Positions 8,585-16,761 of a stretch of 64,000 nucleotides of DNA are shown piece by piece. Positions within the stretch are counted from its first letter, which is position 1, and each line of letters starts with the position of its first letter. Origin of the DNA: Bin87 sp965207585. Its GTDB lineage: Bacteria > Chloroflexota > Dehalococcoidia > Lucifugimonadales > UBA3495. The stretch is from NCBI GenBank assembly GCA_965207585.1, contig CBDBMT010000001.1, forward strand, positions 27,435-91,434, written 5' to 3'. The notes below the pieces were generated by a model. It was not told the DNA's origin, ran no database searches, and was given only the letters and a program-made list of their open reading frames with translations. The position numbers were made by a program, and so were the translations under genes.

Positions 8585-11314
8585 CTACCAGACCTCCAGG
8601 TTCCAGCAGTCGTCGCCACGGCAGGTGAGACTGCGGACCTTGTTGTTCAGGACCACGTCTTCCACGGTCTCGCTGACCAGGATCCAGTAGGCCTCACCGC
8701 TGACCATTTCGGACAGGGTGTTCAGGTCGGCGAACCCGGGGCGCGGGTCGTAGAAGGACCACTCCTTGCCCACATCGTCGAAGTAGAAGATGGCGACCAG
8801 GCTGTCGCCCAGGGACTCCACGGCGTCGGGCAGCGCGGCAGCCGCGCCGACCGCGGCCGACTCAGCCAGCACGTTCAGCTCGCCGATGGCGATGGTGTCT
8901 TCCACGTCCAGCAGCACGCTGTAGGTGCCGGGGTCCAGGCCGGGGATCAGCACGTTGTCAACGGTAACGCTGCCGTTACCATCAGTGCTGAAGTTGCCCA
9001 CGGGGAGGACGCTGCGGCCGCCGATTTCCACCCGGTCAACCTGCTGGTATACGGGCATTCCGTCAACGGACAGCATGATGTGGTCACCGGGCTGGCCCTC
9101 GGCGGGCTCAATGGTGATGATGGCGGCGGGAACTTCAAAGGAACCCACCTTCACGATATCGGCGCCCATCTTCGCACGCACCTGGTTGGTGGACGGGATG
9201 GCCACGTCAGAGGCGACCCGGTGCTCGATGGTGAAGCGACCGGCGCTGTCGGCGAAGGCGCTGTACCGGCGAGTGCGGGCGCCGTCGGAAACCTCAATGT
9301 CCACCGGGTCGGGAGCGGCGCCATCGATGTTGTCGATGGGCCAGTTCACGCCGGTGATGGTGATGACGTCCCGGGGGCCCGCCACCTCGGGGGTAACGCT
9401 GATGGACGATTCGGGGATGGAGATCACGGCGGAGCCAGAGAACCCGGTATTGTCCTCCACCTCGATGGTGTGGGTGCCGGCGATGAGGGACGGATTGCTG
9501 CCGTCACCTTCCGGCCACAGCACCACGGAGGCGACGAACTGGCCGGCGTTGGAAACGTCCACCACGTCCATCCCGCCCATGCGGTGCATGGAGTCGCTGT
9601 CCACCATCAGGGGAACGCCGTCGATGGTGATGTCCATCACGTCGATGTAGTCCCCGCCGAAGCCGTCACCGGTGATGGTGATCAGCTCGTTGGCCAAGGC
9701 TTCCGACTTGCTCAGGGTGAGCAGGGAGCCGGTGATGGTGATCTTGCTGTCCTCCGACGTAGTGCCCCAGGTGGCGTCGATGCGCACCGTGCCTTCCAGC
9801 GCGCTGCCGGATATGCTGCCCGGCAGATCGAAGGTGGCCGTGGCCGAACCGTCTTGGGCGATGGTATCCGCGCTGACGGACATGCAGTTGGGAGCGCAGT
9901 CAGCGTTGCTGGACAGCACTTCCTGGCCCGCTATCTTCAGCGAGGTCAGGCCGGCGCCAGGGTTGGGGAAGTCCTGGGCGAACACGTTGACGGTGTCGCC
10001 GGCGGCGGCCGAACTGGGCACCACGCGCAGGGAGTCCAGCAGCTTGAAGTCCTCGACGTCGGTGCTGGAGGAGCGGCCTTCGCCGTCCACCATGCAGATG
10101 AAGTTGTTGTTGCCGGGCACAAACGTCGGCACGGTTACTTCAACGGTGACCGCGACCTTGTCGTCGCTGCCCACGGTGGCGATGCCGGCCCGCTGGCCCG
10201 TCATGATGATGTGGCGGCAGAAGGTCGCCTCGGCGGTCCCGCCGGCGTCAACCAGCGTGATTCCGCTCAGCGCGTCCATCTGGGCCTGGCTCAGCCCGCC
10301 CCACATCTTGCAGTAATCTTCAGCCATGCCCGGCAATTCGTTTTCCATGGCGATGGCTTTCATCTCTTCGCAGTTGGTGCTGTCCCACCACTCCATGTAG
10401 GGGGTGGCGTCGCCCAGCACGTGGACGGCGGCGGAGGTGCCGTTGTTGAAGCCGGAGCCGGTGACGACCAGCTCGTAGCCCCGGTCGTTGTCCACGTCGG
10501 ACAGGCCGATCTTGGCCAGGGTCTTCAGCGGCGCGCCGTCGATCATGTCGTCCGCGTACATCGGCCCACCCACGCTGTCGGTGGGACCCAGGATGGAGTA
10601 ACCCACGCTGTGGGTTCCTTCCTCGCTGTTGTTCTTGATGCCGGCGGACTTGGTGAAGACCAGGACCAGAGTCTGGCCCATCTTCGGCCCGTCAAATCCG
10701 TCGTAGTCATCGGTGGTGTTCATGTCGGGGATGAGCACCTGGATGTCATAGTCATCCTTGTCAGCGGTGAAGTGCTCGTCGGTCTCCACGGCAATCGGGT
10801 CGGTGGCATAGACGCGCCGGCCGTTGCTGGTGGATTCATCCATGGTCCGGCTGCCGGAAGCGGTGAAGTACACCGTGTCCCGGTCAATGTCGTCCGGCAC
10901 GGCGAAGTCGTCTTCCAGGTACAACACCACGGAACTCCCGCCGCGCCCCAGCTTGTCAGCCTGGGCCTCGGTCAGGTTCGGGATGGTCAGCGTCAGCTGC
11001 ACGCCGGCGCTGGCCGAGGTGCTGGTGGACTTGATGGAGGCCATCGTCGGCATTGCGCCGTTTCCGCCGGGATCGGTAGGCGGCGGGGCAGCAGGTCCGG
11101 TCGCGCAGTCGTGGTCGTTTTGCGGGTCATTGTCGTGGGCAATCCGTCCTAGTGTGGACAAATCGTCGCAGTGGGCGCTACCAGAGGCACCGTCGTGCGC
11201 CTGCGTGTTCGTCGGGGAAGACGCCAACATCAGGAATGCGGCCACCACGCCGACGACAGCAACCGCCATCACCAGCGACACCGGCCAGAGGCGCTTTCTC
11301 GTTTTATTAGTCAT
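8585..11314 (-). CDS. Large secreted protein with repeated TIG/IPT-like Ig domains
   Basis: 909 residues from ATG 11314 (AAGGAGA upstream). Signal segment after MTNKTRKRLWPVS with likely cleavage near QAHDG. Residues about 50-110 are low complexity with Cys pairs (HCDDL, DHDCAT). From about 430 there are at least four Ig-like modules with the TIG signature: VVPSSAAAGDTVNVFAQDF (about 428), ALANELITITGDGFGG (about 540), PEVAGPRDVITITGVNW (about 645) and EPAEGQPGDHIMLSVDG (about 735). The C-terminus (ILVSETVEDVVLNNK, then two Cys in TCRGDDC) is a module seen at the end of many Chloroflexota exoproteins in my recollection. Probable cell-surface or S-layer-associated protein. The long plus-strand open frames opposite it are shadows of GC-rich codon use. 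Confidence 0.85.
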   Translation of the reverse strand: MTNKTRKRLWPVSLVMAVAVVGVVAAFLMLASSPTNTQAHDGASGSAHCDDLSTLGRIAHDNDPQNDHDCATGPAAPPPTDPGGNGAMPTMASIKSTSTSASAGVQLTLTIPNLTEAQADKLGRGGSSVVLYLEDDFAVPDDIDRDTVYFTASGSRTMDESTSNGRRVYATDPIAVETDEHFTADKDDYDIQVLIPDMNTTDDYDGFDGPKMGQTLVLVFTKSAGIKNNSEEGTHSVGYSILGPTDSVGGPMYADDMIDGAPLKTLAKIGLSDVDNDRGYELVVTGSGFNNGTSAAVHVLGDATPYMEWWDSTNCEEMKAIAMENELPGMAEDYCKMWGGLSQAQMDALSGITLVDAGGTAEATFCRHIIMTGQRAGIATVGSDDKVAVTVEVTVPTFVPGNNNFICMVDGEGRSSSTDVEDFKLLDSLRVVPSSAAAGDTVNVFAQDFPNPGAGLTSLKIAGQEVLSSNADCAPNCMSVSADTIAQDGSATATFDLPGSISGSALEGTVRIDATWGTTSEDSKITITGSLLTLSKSEALANELITITGDGFGGDYIDVMDITIDGVPLMVDSDSMHRMGGMDVVDVSNAGQFVASVVLWPEGDGSNPSLIAGTHTIEVEDNTGFSGSAVISIPESSISVTPEVAGPRDVITITGVNWPIDNIDGAAPDPVDIEVSDGARTRRYSAFADSAGRFTIEHRVASDVAIPSTNQVRAKMGADIVKVGSFEVPAAIITIEPAEGQPGDHIMLSVDGMPVYQQVDRVEIGGRSVLPVGNFSTDGNGSVTVDNVLIPGLDPGTYSVLLDVEDTIAIGELNVLAESAAVGAAAALPDAVESLGDSLVAIFYFDDVGKEWSFYDPRPGFADLNTLSEMVSGEAYWILVSETVEDVVLNNKVRSLTCRGDDCWNLEVW

Positions 11315-11360
11315 CTGACTGAATCTCCTTTGAGATTGTCGTTGCCTGCCGTAACCGAAA

Positions 11361-11396
11361 GGGTTCCGGAGCTGCGCCGGAACGAGCCCGGAACCC
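11361..11396. terminator. Hairpin between 11408-13825 and 8585-11314 genes
   Basis: Stem GGGTTCCGG / CCGGAACCC (9 bp) with an 18-base loop that can itself fold (GCGCCGG region). It lies just after the stop of the upstream minus-strand gene. No long T run. Confidence 0.5.
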
Positions 11397-11407
11397 TCGC
11401 AACTCAA

Positions 11408-13825
11408 TTACGGTACGGTCACGATGGACACGCCGTACTCATAGGCGGTGGGATCGCCGGCGCCCGTGGACACCACGATGGCCATGTAGCGACCGGACGC
11501 CACGTTGTCGAACGTGTACGTCATCGCTGACGGTACGCCACCAATGCGCTGTTCGCGGTACACGCTGTAGTCGGCAAGGTCAATCAAACCGACGTCGTGC
11601 ACGTCAGCATTGGCTCCATCCGTCCAGGTAATGGTGATACCGGGGCTGCCGGGGTCGCTGTCGTCAACCATCGCCATAACGTTGGTCGGCGCGCCCAAAG
11701 CTCCTGACATCACCGTCACCGAGATGGTCTGCATGGCGCTGGCGCCGTGCATGTCGGTGGCGGTCACCGTCACTATGGCCGAGCCGGCGGTGACACCGGA
11801 GATGGTCACCATGCTGCCGCTGGCAGAAGCCATGGCAACAGCCATGTTGCTGGACATCGCCATGTAGGTCAGCGAGTCGCCCATATCGGTGTCGGAGAAG
11901 TAGGACGCGACGTCAACCGTCACGCTCTGTCCGGCGGTTACGGTCTGGGCGGCAATGCTGCCCACTGCCATCGGGTCAGTGTTGGGGGCCACGTATTCGT
12001 GGCAGTCCGACAGCAGCGCGCGCAGGGTGCGCTGGATGTTCGGGTCGGCATCTTCCACCTGGCACAGCGGGTGCATGCCGGTGGCTGTCATCGGAGGATC
12101 CGCGCTCAACGCGACGTCGGGCTGGCCGATCCAGCGCACGCCGTAATCCGTGACGCCGCGCGCCCGGTATTGATTGTCGCGGCCTTCGGCGACCACCACG
12201 ATGTGATAGGTCCAGCCGTTGTTCAGGTTGTCGAACGACACCGGCGATACGGCATTGTCACGTTCCGTCACAATATTGCCGTTGCTGGCGTCAATCAGCA
12301 GAACGTCGTGACTGATCGCGTTCAGGGCCTCATCGAACATCAACGTGCCTTCCCCGGGCACTTCGCTGTTGATGGTGAAGATCAGGCCGGTGGGATGGGG
12401 GCTCGGCGAAGCTACGCAGCGGATCCTCTCGGTGGTCTGCAGGTAGGTGCCGTTCTGATTCCAGACCTGCACCGAGAAGGCAAGCCCATCATCCGCGTTG
12501 TAGCTGGCACACGGGTCCATGACCCGGAAGGTGCCCTGGTTGTAATTTCCAGCCTTGCCGTCAAGGTAGGCGTTCATGGTGGTGTCGCCGGGGACATGCC
12601 ACGTGTACTGGTCGTAGGCCAGGGCCTTGGCGGCATCCAGATCCGTGTTCTTGGGCAGCTCCAGGCGGCCGTGGCTGTCCAGCCCGATCACGTCCATGCC
12701 CCGCTCCGCCACTTCCTCGTCAACGTCCAGGCCGATGACCCGCCCGTGGCGGTCCAGCAGGCGGACGTACACCGGGCCGGCGAAGTTGGCCGTCACGGTT
12801 AACTGAACGTCGGTGGCGCCGAACAGCACCTCGACGGTGTTCTGGCCGTGCACCGGATTTTCTCGGGTGGTCAGATTTTCCCGTTCGCTCACGCCCAGGG
12901 CGTAGCTGCGAACCACCGGCTCGTCACGTTGCAGGTAGCCAGTCACCATGGTGTTCATGTCGTCGAGCATGTGCGATGGACCCTCGGGGTCGCCAACGAG
13001 GTACCCGTCGGTCACGTTGTAGTGATCGGCGCGGTCCCAGTCGCTGTAGCTGACCACGGTGGCGTCTTCACTCATGCCGTCCCGGGGCGTCACGGGCGCT
13101 GGCGTGGGGTCAGGGGGAGCCTGGGGATCCAGGTAGCTCACCGTGTGGGTGTCGCCGATGGGCCGTCCGTCAACCTCCAGGCTGATGCCGATGTCGGTGC
13201 CGTGGGGGATGGTGGTCGCGAAGATCTCGAACCACGGGTCGTCAACCGAGACGTCCATGTTAAAGCTACAGCGGTCCAGCGGGTTGCCCAGCCGGTCCGT
13301 GGCCAACGCGTCGGTGCCTGCCGGCAGACACGGGGAGGTCGCCTGAATGTCGCCCTGGGCGGTGTCAACCACGTCCAGGTACACGGTCACGATCTCGCTG
13401 CCTTCCCGCAGCGAGAAGTCGGCCGGGTTGCCATCCTCGTCCAGCACGTTGATGGTGTAGCGTGTGGTGTCGTTGCGAGACTGGAGCACGAAGTCCGGAC
13501 CTTCCACGATGTAGGAGTCAGGCGCGCCGCCAGTCGGCTGCTGCGTGGGCTCCTCGGTGGGCTCCGGCGTGGGCGTCTCCGCGGCGACGGTGCACAGGAC
13601 CGGATCACGGTTTTGCAACCCCGCTTGGATGCGTTCCCGCCGGTCGTGATCCGCGCGCTCCGCTTCTGTCATATCCGCACACGCCGTGTTGTGGTCAGCA
13701 TCCGTATGCGCCACCGCGGCGCCGGGACTGGCTGCCAGCACAGCGAACACGGCCAGGACGCCCGCGACGGCAAGCGCCATCACCAGTCCCCCCGGCCAGA
13801 TGTGCTTTCTTGCTTTGTGTGTCAT
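11408..13825 (-). CDS. Large secreted protein with cadherin/Ig-like and Fn3-like C-terminal modules
   Basis: 805 residues; ATG 13825 with GAGGAG upstream. Signal segment after MTHKARKHIWPGG; a Pro/Thr linker (TPTPEPTEEPTQQPTGG, about 82-98) follows a short Cys-containing head. The middle part is mixed beta with no family I can name. Residues about 620-708 (AAQTVTAGQSVTVDVASYF ... DSLTYMAMSS ... GVTAGSAIVTVTATD) form a cadherin/Big-like domain of the type found in bacterial adhesins. The last about 95 residues (GALGAPTNVMAMVDDS) form an Fn3-like module. Same start style (RKHIWPG/RLWPV) as the three neighbours, so they are probably exported by the same route. Confidence 0.85.
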   Translation of the reverse strand: MTHKARKHIWPGGLVMALAVAGVLAVFAVLAASPGAAVAHTDADHNTACADMTEAERADHDRRERIQAGLQNRDPVLCTVAAETPTPEPTEEPTQQPTGGAPDSYIVEGPDFVLQSRNDTTRYTINVLDEDGNPADFSLREGSEIVTVYLDVVDTAQGDIQATSPCLPAGTDALATDRLGNPLDRCSFNMDVSVDDPWFEIFATTIPHGTDIGISLEVDGRPIGDTHTVSYLDPQAPPDPTPAPVTPRDGMSEDATVVSYSDWDRADHYNVTDGYLVGDPEGPSHMLDDMNTMVTGYLQRDEPVVRSYALGVSERENLTTRENPVHGQNTVEVLFGATDVQLTVTANFAGPVYVRLLDRHGRVIGLDVDEEVAERGMDVIGLDSHGRLELPKNTDLDAAKALAYDQYTWHVPGDTTMNAYLDGKAGNYNQGTFRVMDPCASYNADDGLAFSVQVWNQNGTYLQTTERIRCVASPSPHPTGLIFTINSEVPGEGTLMFDEALNAISHDVLLIDASNGNIVTERDNAVSPVSFDNLNNGWTYHIVVVAEGRDNQYRARGVTDYGVRWIGQPDVALSADPPMTATGMHPLCQVEDADPNIQRTLRALLSDCHEYVAPNTDPMAVGSIAAQTVTAGQSVTVDVASYFSDTDMGDSLTYMAMSSNMAVAMASASGSMVTISGVTAGSAIVTVTATDMHGASAMQTISVTVMSGALGAPTNVMAMVDDSDPGSPGITITWTDGANADVHDVGLIDLADYSVYREQRIGGVPSAMTYTFDNVASGRYMAIVVSTGAGDPTAYEYGVSIVTVP

Positions 13826-13880
13826 TTGACTGAATCTCCTCGTGAGATTGTCGTTGGGTTAGGTAGGTTGTCGTCTTGCA

Positions 13881-13920
13881 CAGCCGGGGCGCCGGTCCTT
13901 GCGGCCGGCTTCCCCGGCTG
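13881..13920. terminator. Long hairpin between 13936-16341 and 11408-13825 genes
   Basis: CAGCCGGGG at 13881-13889 pairs with CCCCGGCTG at 13912-13920. Inside, GCCGG and CCGGC pair again, giving a nearly continuous stem of about 15 bp. It sits between two co-directional minus-strand genes and is the same arrangement as the hairpins after the neighbouring genes. Confidence 0.6.
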
Positions 13921-13935
13921 CGCTCCCTGCCGGGA

Positions 13936-16341
13936 TTACCGTATCACCACCTCGTGCTCTCCCATCCACACGAAGTCTTCACTGCCGCGCGCCGCCGCCA
14001 CGACCACGTTGTACGTGCCCGAGGCCAAGCCCGCGAAACTCGCAGTGCCAGGGTCGCCGGTGGAAGAGGCGGGGTTGAACGAGGCCAGCGCCACGACTTC
14101 GGTGAAGTCTTCACTGAACACGGCGGCTACGATTATGTCCGCATTCTGCGCCGAATCCGGCGTCCAGCTTACGACGACCGAATTTCCGAGTACGCGCGCG
14201 TTGACCCCCATGGGCGCCGTCACGTCGTCCCCCGGCATCTGCGTCGGATCGCTGAAGGTGATCGGCAGGATGTCTTGCAACTCGCCCAGCTGCACGATGA
14301 TTCGACCGCTGTCGCCGTCGTCGGCCGCCAGGGACGCGAAGATGGTGAACGTCGCCGTGCCGTCGGCGCCCAACGTCACCTGGTTGGCGGAGTCGACCCC
14401 GGTCACCAGGGCGTCGGTAGGCTGCACCGACACGGTCACCTTGTCGTTGTCGCCCGCGGTGAGGTGCGGGATCCCGCCCAGCATATCCGTGGCGGTGACG
14501 GTGAACATGGCGGAGCCGTTCAGCGGGATGTCGGCGTCACCGCTCACGGCCAGGTTGGTCGGCGGGCCAGCCACGGTGAACATGGGGGTGAGGTCCGCGA
14601 CGGTGGTGTCATCGTCGTCGTCATCGTGGGAGATGGTGACTGTCATGTCGCCCAGAGCCGTGGGGTTTGCGGCGGCGTCGGTGTTGATCATGTAGATCCA
14701 GACGGCGGCATCGTCAGCAGCGTCGGCGACCGCGGTCAACGCGGCGTCGCCGATCTTGGCTTCGAGGTTGGCCGCTTCGTCGCCCAGGGTGTTGCCGAGG
14801 CTGTCCACGACGTGGGCCTTGACCACAACCATCTGGTCGTCGCCGTAACGGTCGGCCATGGCGCAGTCGTTTTGACCCACCTTGCCAAACTTCGCGCCTT
14901 CGAAATCGCCGGCTTCATTATCCATGGGATGGGGCAGACAGGCCATGTTGTAGGTGTCGCCCATGATGGTGGCCGGGGAGCCGAGCTTGGAGAGTACCAC
15001 GGTTCCCAGCGTCAGATCACCGACCGTCACCACCACTTCGATGCGGTAGGAGTCAGCGGCCGCGCTAGGCAGCGAATCGAACTCGAAAGCGGCCACGGCG
15101 TCATCGGCTATGATGATGGCACCGGTCTCAACCGTATCGCCGTCAGCCGGGCTAAGACCATCCACCAATATGTCATCCGATGTCGCGCTGGCGGTCGCTA
15201 CCGACTTGGTGTCAACGTCGTCGCTGAGGTCCCTCGTGGCGACGATGCCATTGGGCATGGTGGACGCGCGGAAGCTCACCTCGGCGTCGAGAAGCTCCTT
15301 CCCGTTTCCGTCCTCAACCAGGGCGTAGATTGCGACCGTGTTCTGACCCGTTTCCATCGTGTGGGTTTTCATCCCGCCATCGATGATCGCGGTAACGGCT
15401 CCGAAGTCTGTGGTGGCGTCAGCGGCGCCGGTGCGCACCACCAACTTGGAGCGGGACTCCATTGCGTCTTGGACTGAGGCAGCGGTGCTGCGAAGCCAAG
15501 CGTCGTCTCCGGTTCCAGCACGAGCGTCGGCAGCACATCCTGCGGACTCGGCCACGACGTCGTCGATAGTATCATCAGTGCCGACGACGCACTGTTCCAA
15601 AATTGCGTCATCGATATCGGTGTTAAAGTCGACACCGTCTTTACCGATGGCAGGCTCACCCAGGAACAGGATGTTCACAGTGGCAATTCTACCAGTGGTC
15701 AGCATTACGCTGTTCCTACCGCCGGTTTGCGGCGGGGTGGTGCCACTGACCGTTTCGGTGAATCCCGTGCCCTGCGCGACGTAGATGGTAACTGTTTCAG
15801 GGGCCTTGCCGGTCACGTCGAAGGACATACTGCTGGCTACGGGGTTACCATCGACACCCGGCGTCCCGGTGGGAACCATTATTCTCGTTGCCGGAAGGGG
15901 CGCAACAACCACAGCGTCTGGGCCAGCAGTCCCTGTATAAAACGCGGCGGCGGTGTCGGCATCGTTATCGTGGTCGCCGTAGGTAGTGCCCGGCGGGTAC
16001 ACATTCGCGGCGGTACCACCGATGCCCGGTCCGAAGATTACAAAGTTGGAAACGGCAGCCGCCTCAACAGACGCCTGTCCGTTCAGCTTGATGGTTGCGG
16101 GCGTGGTAGTAGAGTCACAGCCCGGATTACCATCTGCGTTGGTGGGGGTTCCCGGGATGGTGGGCACTTGGGACGCGATCGCTTCAGCGCCGGCCGTAAC
16201 CGTGATACATGGATCGCTCTGGGCCTCCGCGGGCTGGGCGCCGTTGGTGGCCATGAGGCCGAAGGCCAGCAGCGCGGCCAGGGCCATGACCCCCAGGGTC
16301 ACCGGCACCGGCCAGAGCCTTTTTGCAATTCTTTTTCTCAT
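13936..16341 (-). CDS. Large secreted Ig-like protein (paralogue of 16762-19116)
   Basis: 801 residues; start MRKRIAKRLWPVPVTLGVM at 16341 with signal helix and likely cleavage after PAEAQ. Asp/Thr-rich beta modules follow, including a stretch of acidic residues (HDDDDDDTTV, about 575). The last about 210 residues contain an invasin/Big-like module (AVSGDADIPLNGSAMFTVTATD ... GDNDKVTVSVQP) and a terminal Fn3-like module (NSVVVSWTPDSAQNADIIV ... ASGTYNVVVAAARG). This tail is almost identical, at DNA level too, to that of the next gene upstream, whereas the N-terminal halves differ. Likely surface protein; conserved tail may be the cell-wall- or partner-binding part. Confidence 0.85.
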   Translation of the reverse strand: MRKRIAKRLWPVPVTLGVMALAALLAFGLMATNGAQPAEAQSDPCITVTAGAEAIASQVPTIPGTPTNADGNPGCDSTTTPATIKLNGQASVEAAAVSNFVIFGPGIGGTAANVYPPGTTYGDHDNDADTAAAFYTGTAGPDAVVVAPLPATRIMVPTGTPGVDGNPVASSMSFDVTGKAPETVTIYVAQGTGFTETVSGTTPPQTGGRNSVMLTTGRIATVNILFLGEPAIGKDGVDFNTDIDDAILEQCVVGTDDTIDDVVAESAGCAADARAGTGDDAWLRSTAASVQDAMESRSKLVVRTGAADATTDFGAVTAIIDGGMKTHTMETGQNTVAIYALVEDGNGKELLDAEVSFRASTMPNGIVATRDLSDDVDTKSVATASATSDDILVDGLSPADGDTVETGAIIIADDAVAAFEFDSLPSAAADSYRIEVVVTVGDLTLGTVVLSKLGSPATIMGDTYNMACLPHPMDNEAGDFEGAKFGKVGQNDCAMADRYGDDQMVVVKAHVVDSLGNTLGDEAANLEAKIGDAALTAVADAADDAAVWIYMINTDAAANPTALGDMTVTISHDDDDDDTTVADLTPMFTVAGPPTNLAVSGDADIPLNGSAMFTVTATDMLGGIPHLTAGDNDKVTVSVQPTDALVTGVDSANQVTLGADGTATFTIFASLAADDGDSGRIIVQLGELQDILPITFSDPTQMPGDDVTAPMGVNARVLGNSVVVSWTPDSAQNADIIVAAVFSEDFTEVVALASFNPASSTGDPGTASFAGLASGTYNVVVAAARGSEDFVWMGEHEVVIR
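13960..14578. repeat. Direct repeat shared with 16782-17403 (0.6 kb)
   Basis: The segment coding for the C-terminal tail of the 13936-16341 gene reads nearly base for base like 16782-17403 in the 16762-19116 gene, with only scattered substitutions, several at codon third positions. Both copies are in the same orientation about 2.8 kb apart. Consistent with recent duplication or gene conversion; a substrate for deletion of the intervening DNA. Confidence 0.85.
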
Positions 16342-16436
16342 TACTCGTTCTCTCCTTGTAGCCGGCAGCAGGAACTCGGGGGTTCGGCTCCGGCTGGCAC
16401 AAGCAGTTGTTTCTTCCGCTTCTTCGAGCGGGCAGC

Positions 16437-16482
16437 TCCTTCGACTGGCTCAGGATGATGGTTCGACGGGTTCACCCTGAGC
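16437..16482. repeat. REP-like imperfect inverted repeat in 16342-16761 intergenic region
   Basis: TTCGACTGGCTCAGGATGA followed by TTCGACGGGTTCACCCTGAG. The halves CTCAGGATGA and TTCACCCTGAG are near inverse complements, and TTCGAC occurs twice. This looks like the widespread TTCGACNNGCTCAGG... REP-type element of bacterial intergenic DNA. The remaining bases of the 420-bp gap hold no gene I can see. Confidence 0.5.
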
Positions 16483-16761
16483 GACGGACAGGGACGGCCG
16501 CCGCGCGTTGATCTTGAGTTATAACTCGACGGTTCTTCACCTCCTTGCGTATGGCCCGTGGTGAGCTGGGCCCCGATCGGCTCACCATGAGCGGAAGGGC
16601 TGCCGGCAGTCTGGCACGGGTAGAGCTGGGTCACAACTTTGCTCTCCAATTCTAGCCCGGGTGACATTACCGGAATATTACGGACTGGCGCGAATTTTTA
16701 GTAATTTTTTAGGGCCATGCCAAAGCTCCGCAGGGGTGACCGCCTGCGCTCCCCTCAAGGA

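Noticed and set aside
9080..15477. Very long plus-strand open frames (690, 615 and 533 codons) opposite the secreted-protein genes
   Set aside because: GC-rich antisense shadows with His/Gly/Val/Arg-rich meaningless sequence and no signal peptides; the minus frames have signal segments and domain repeats.
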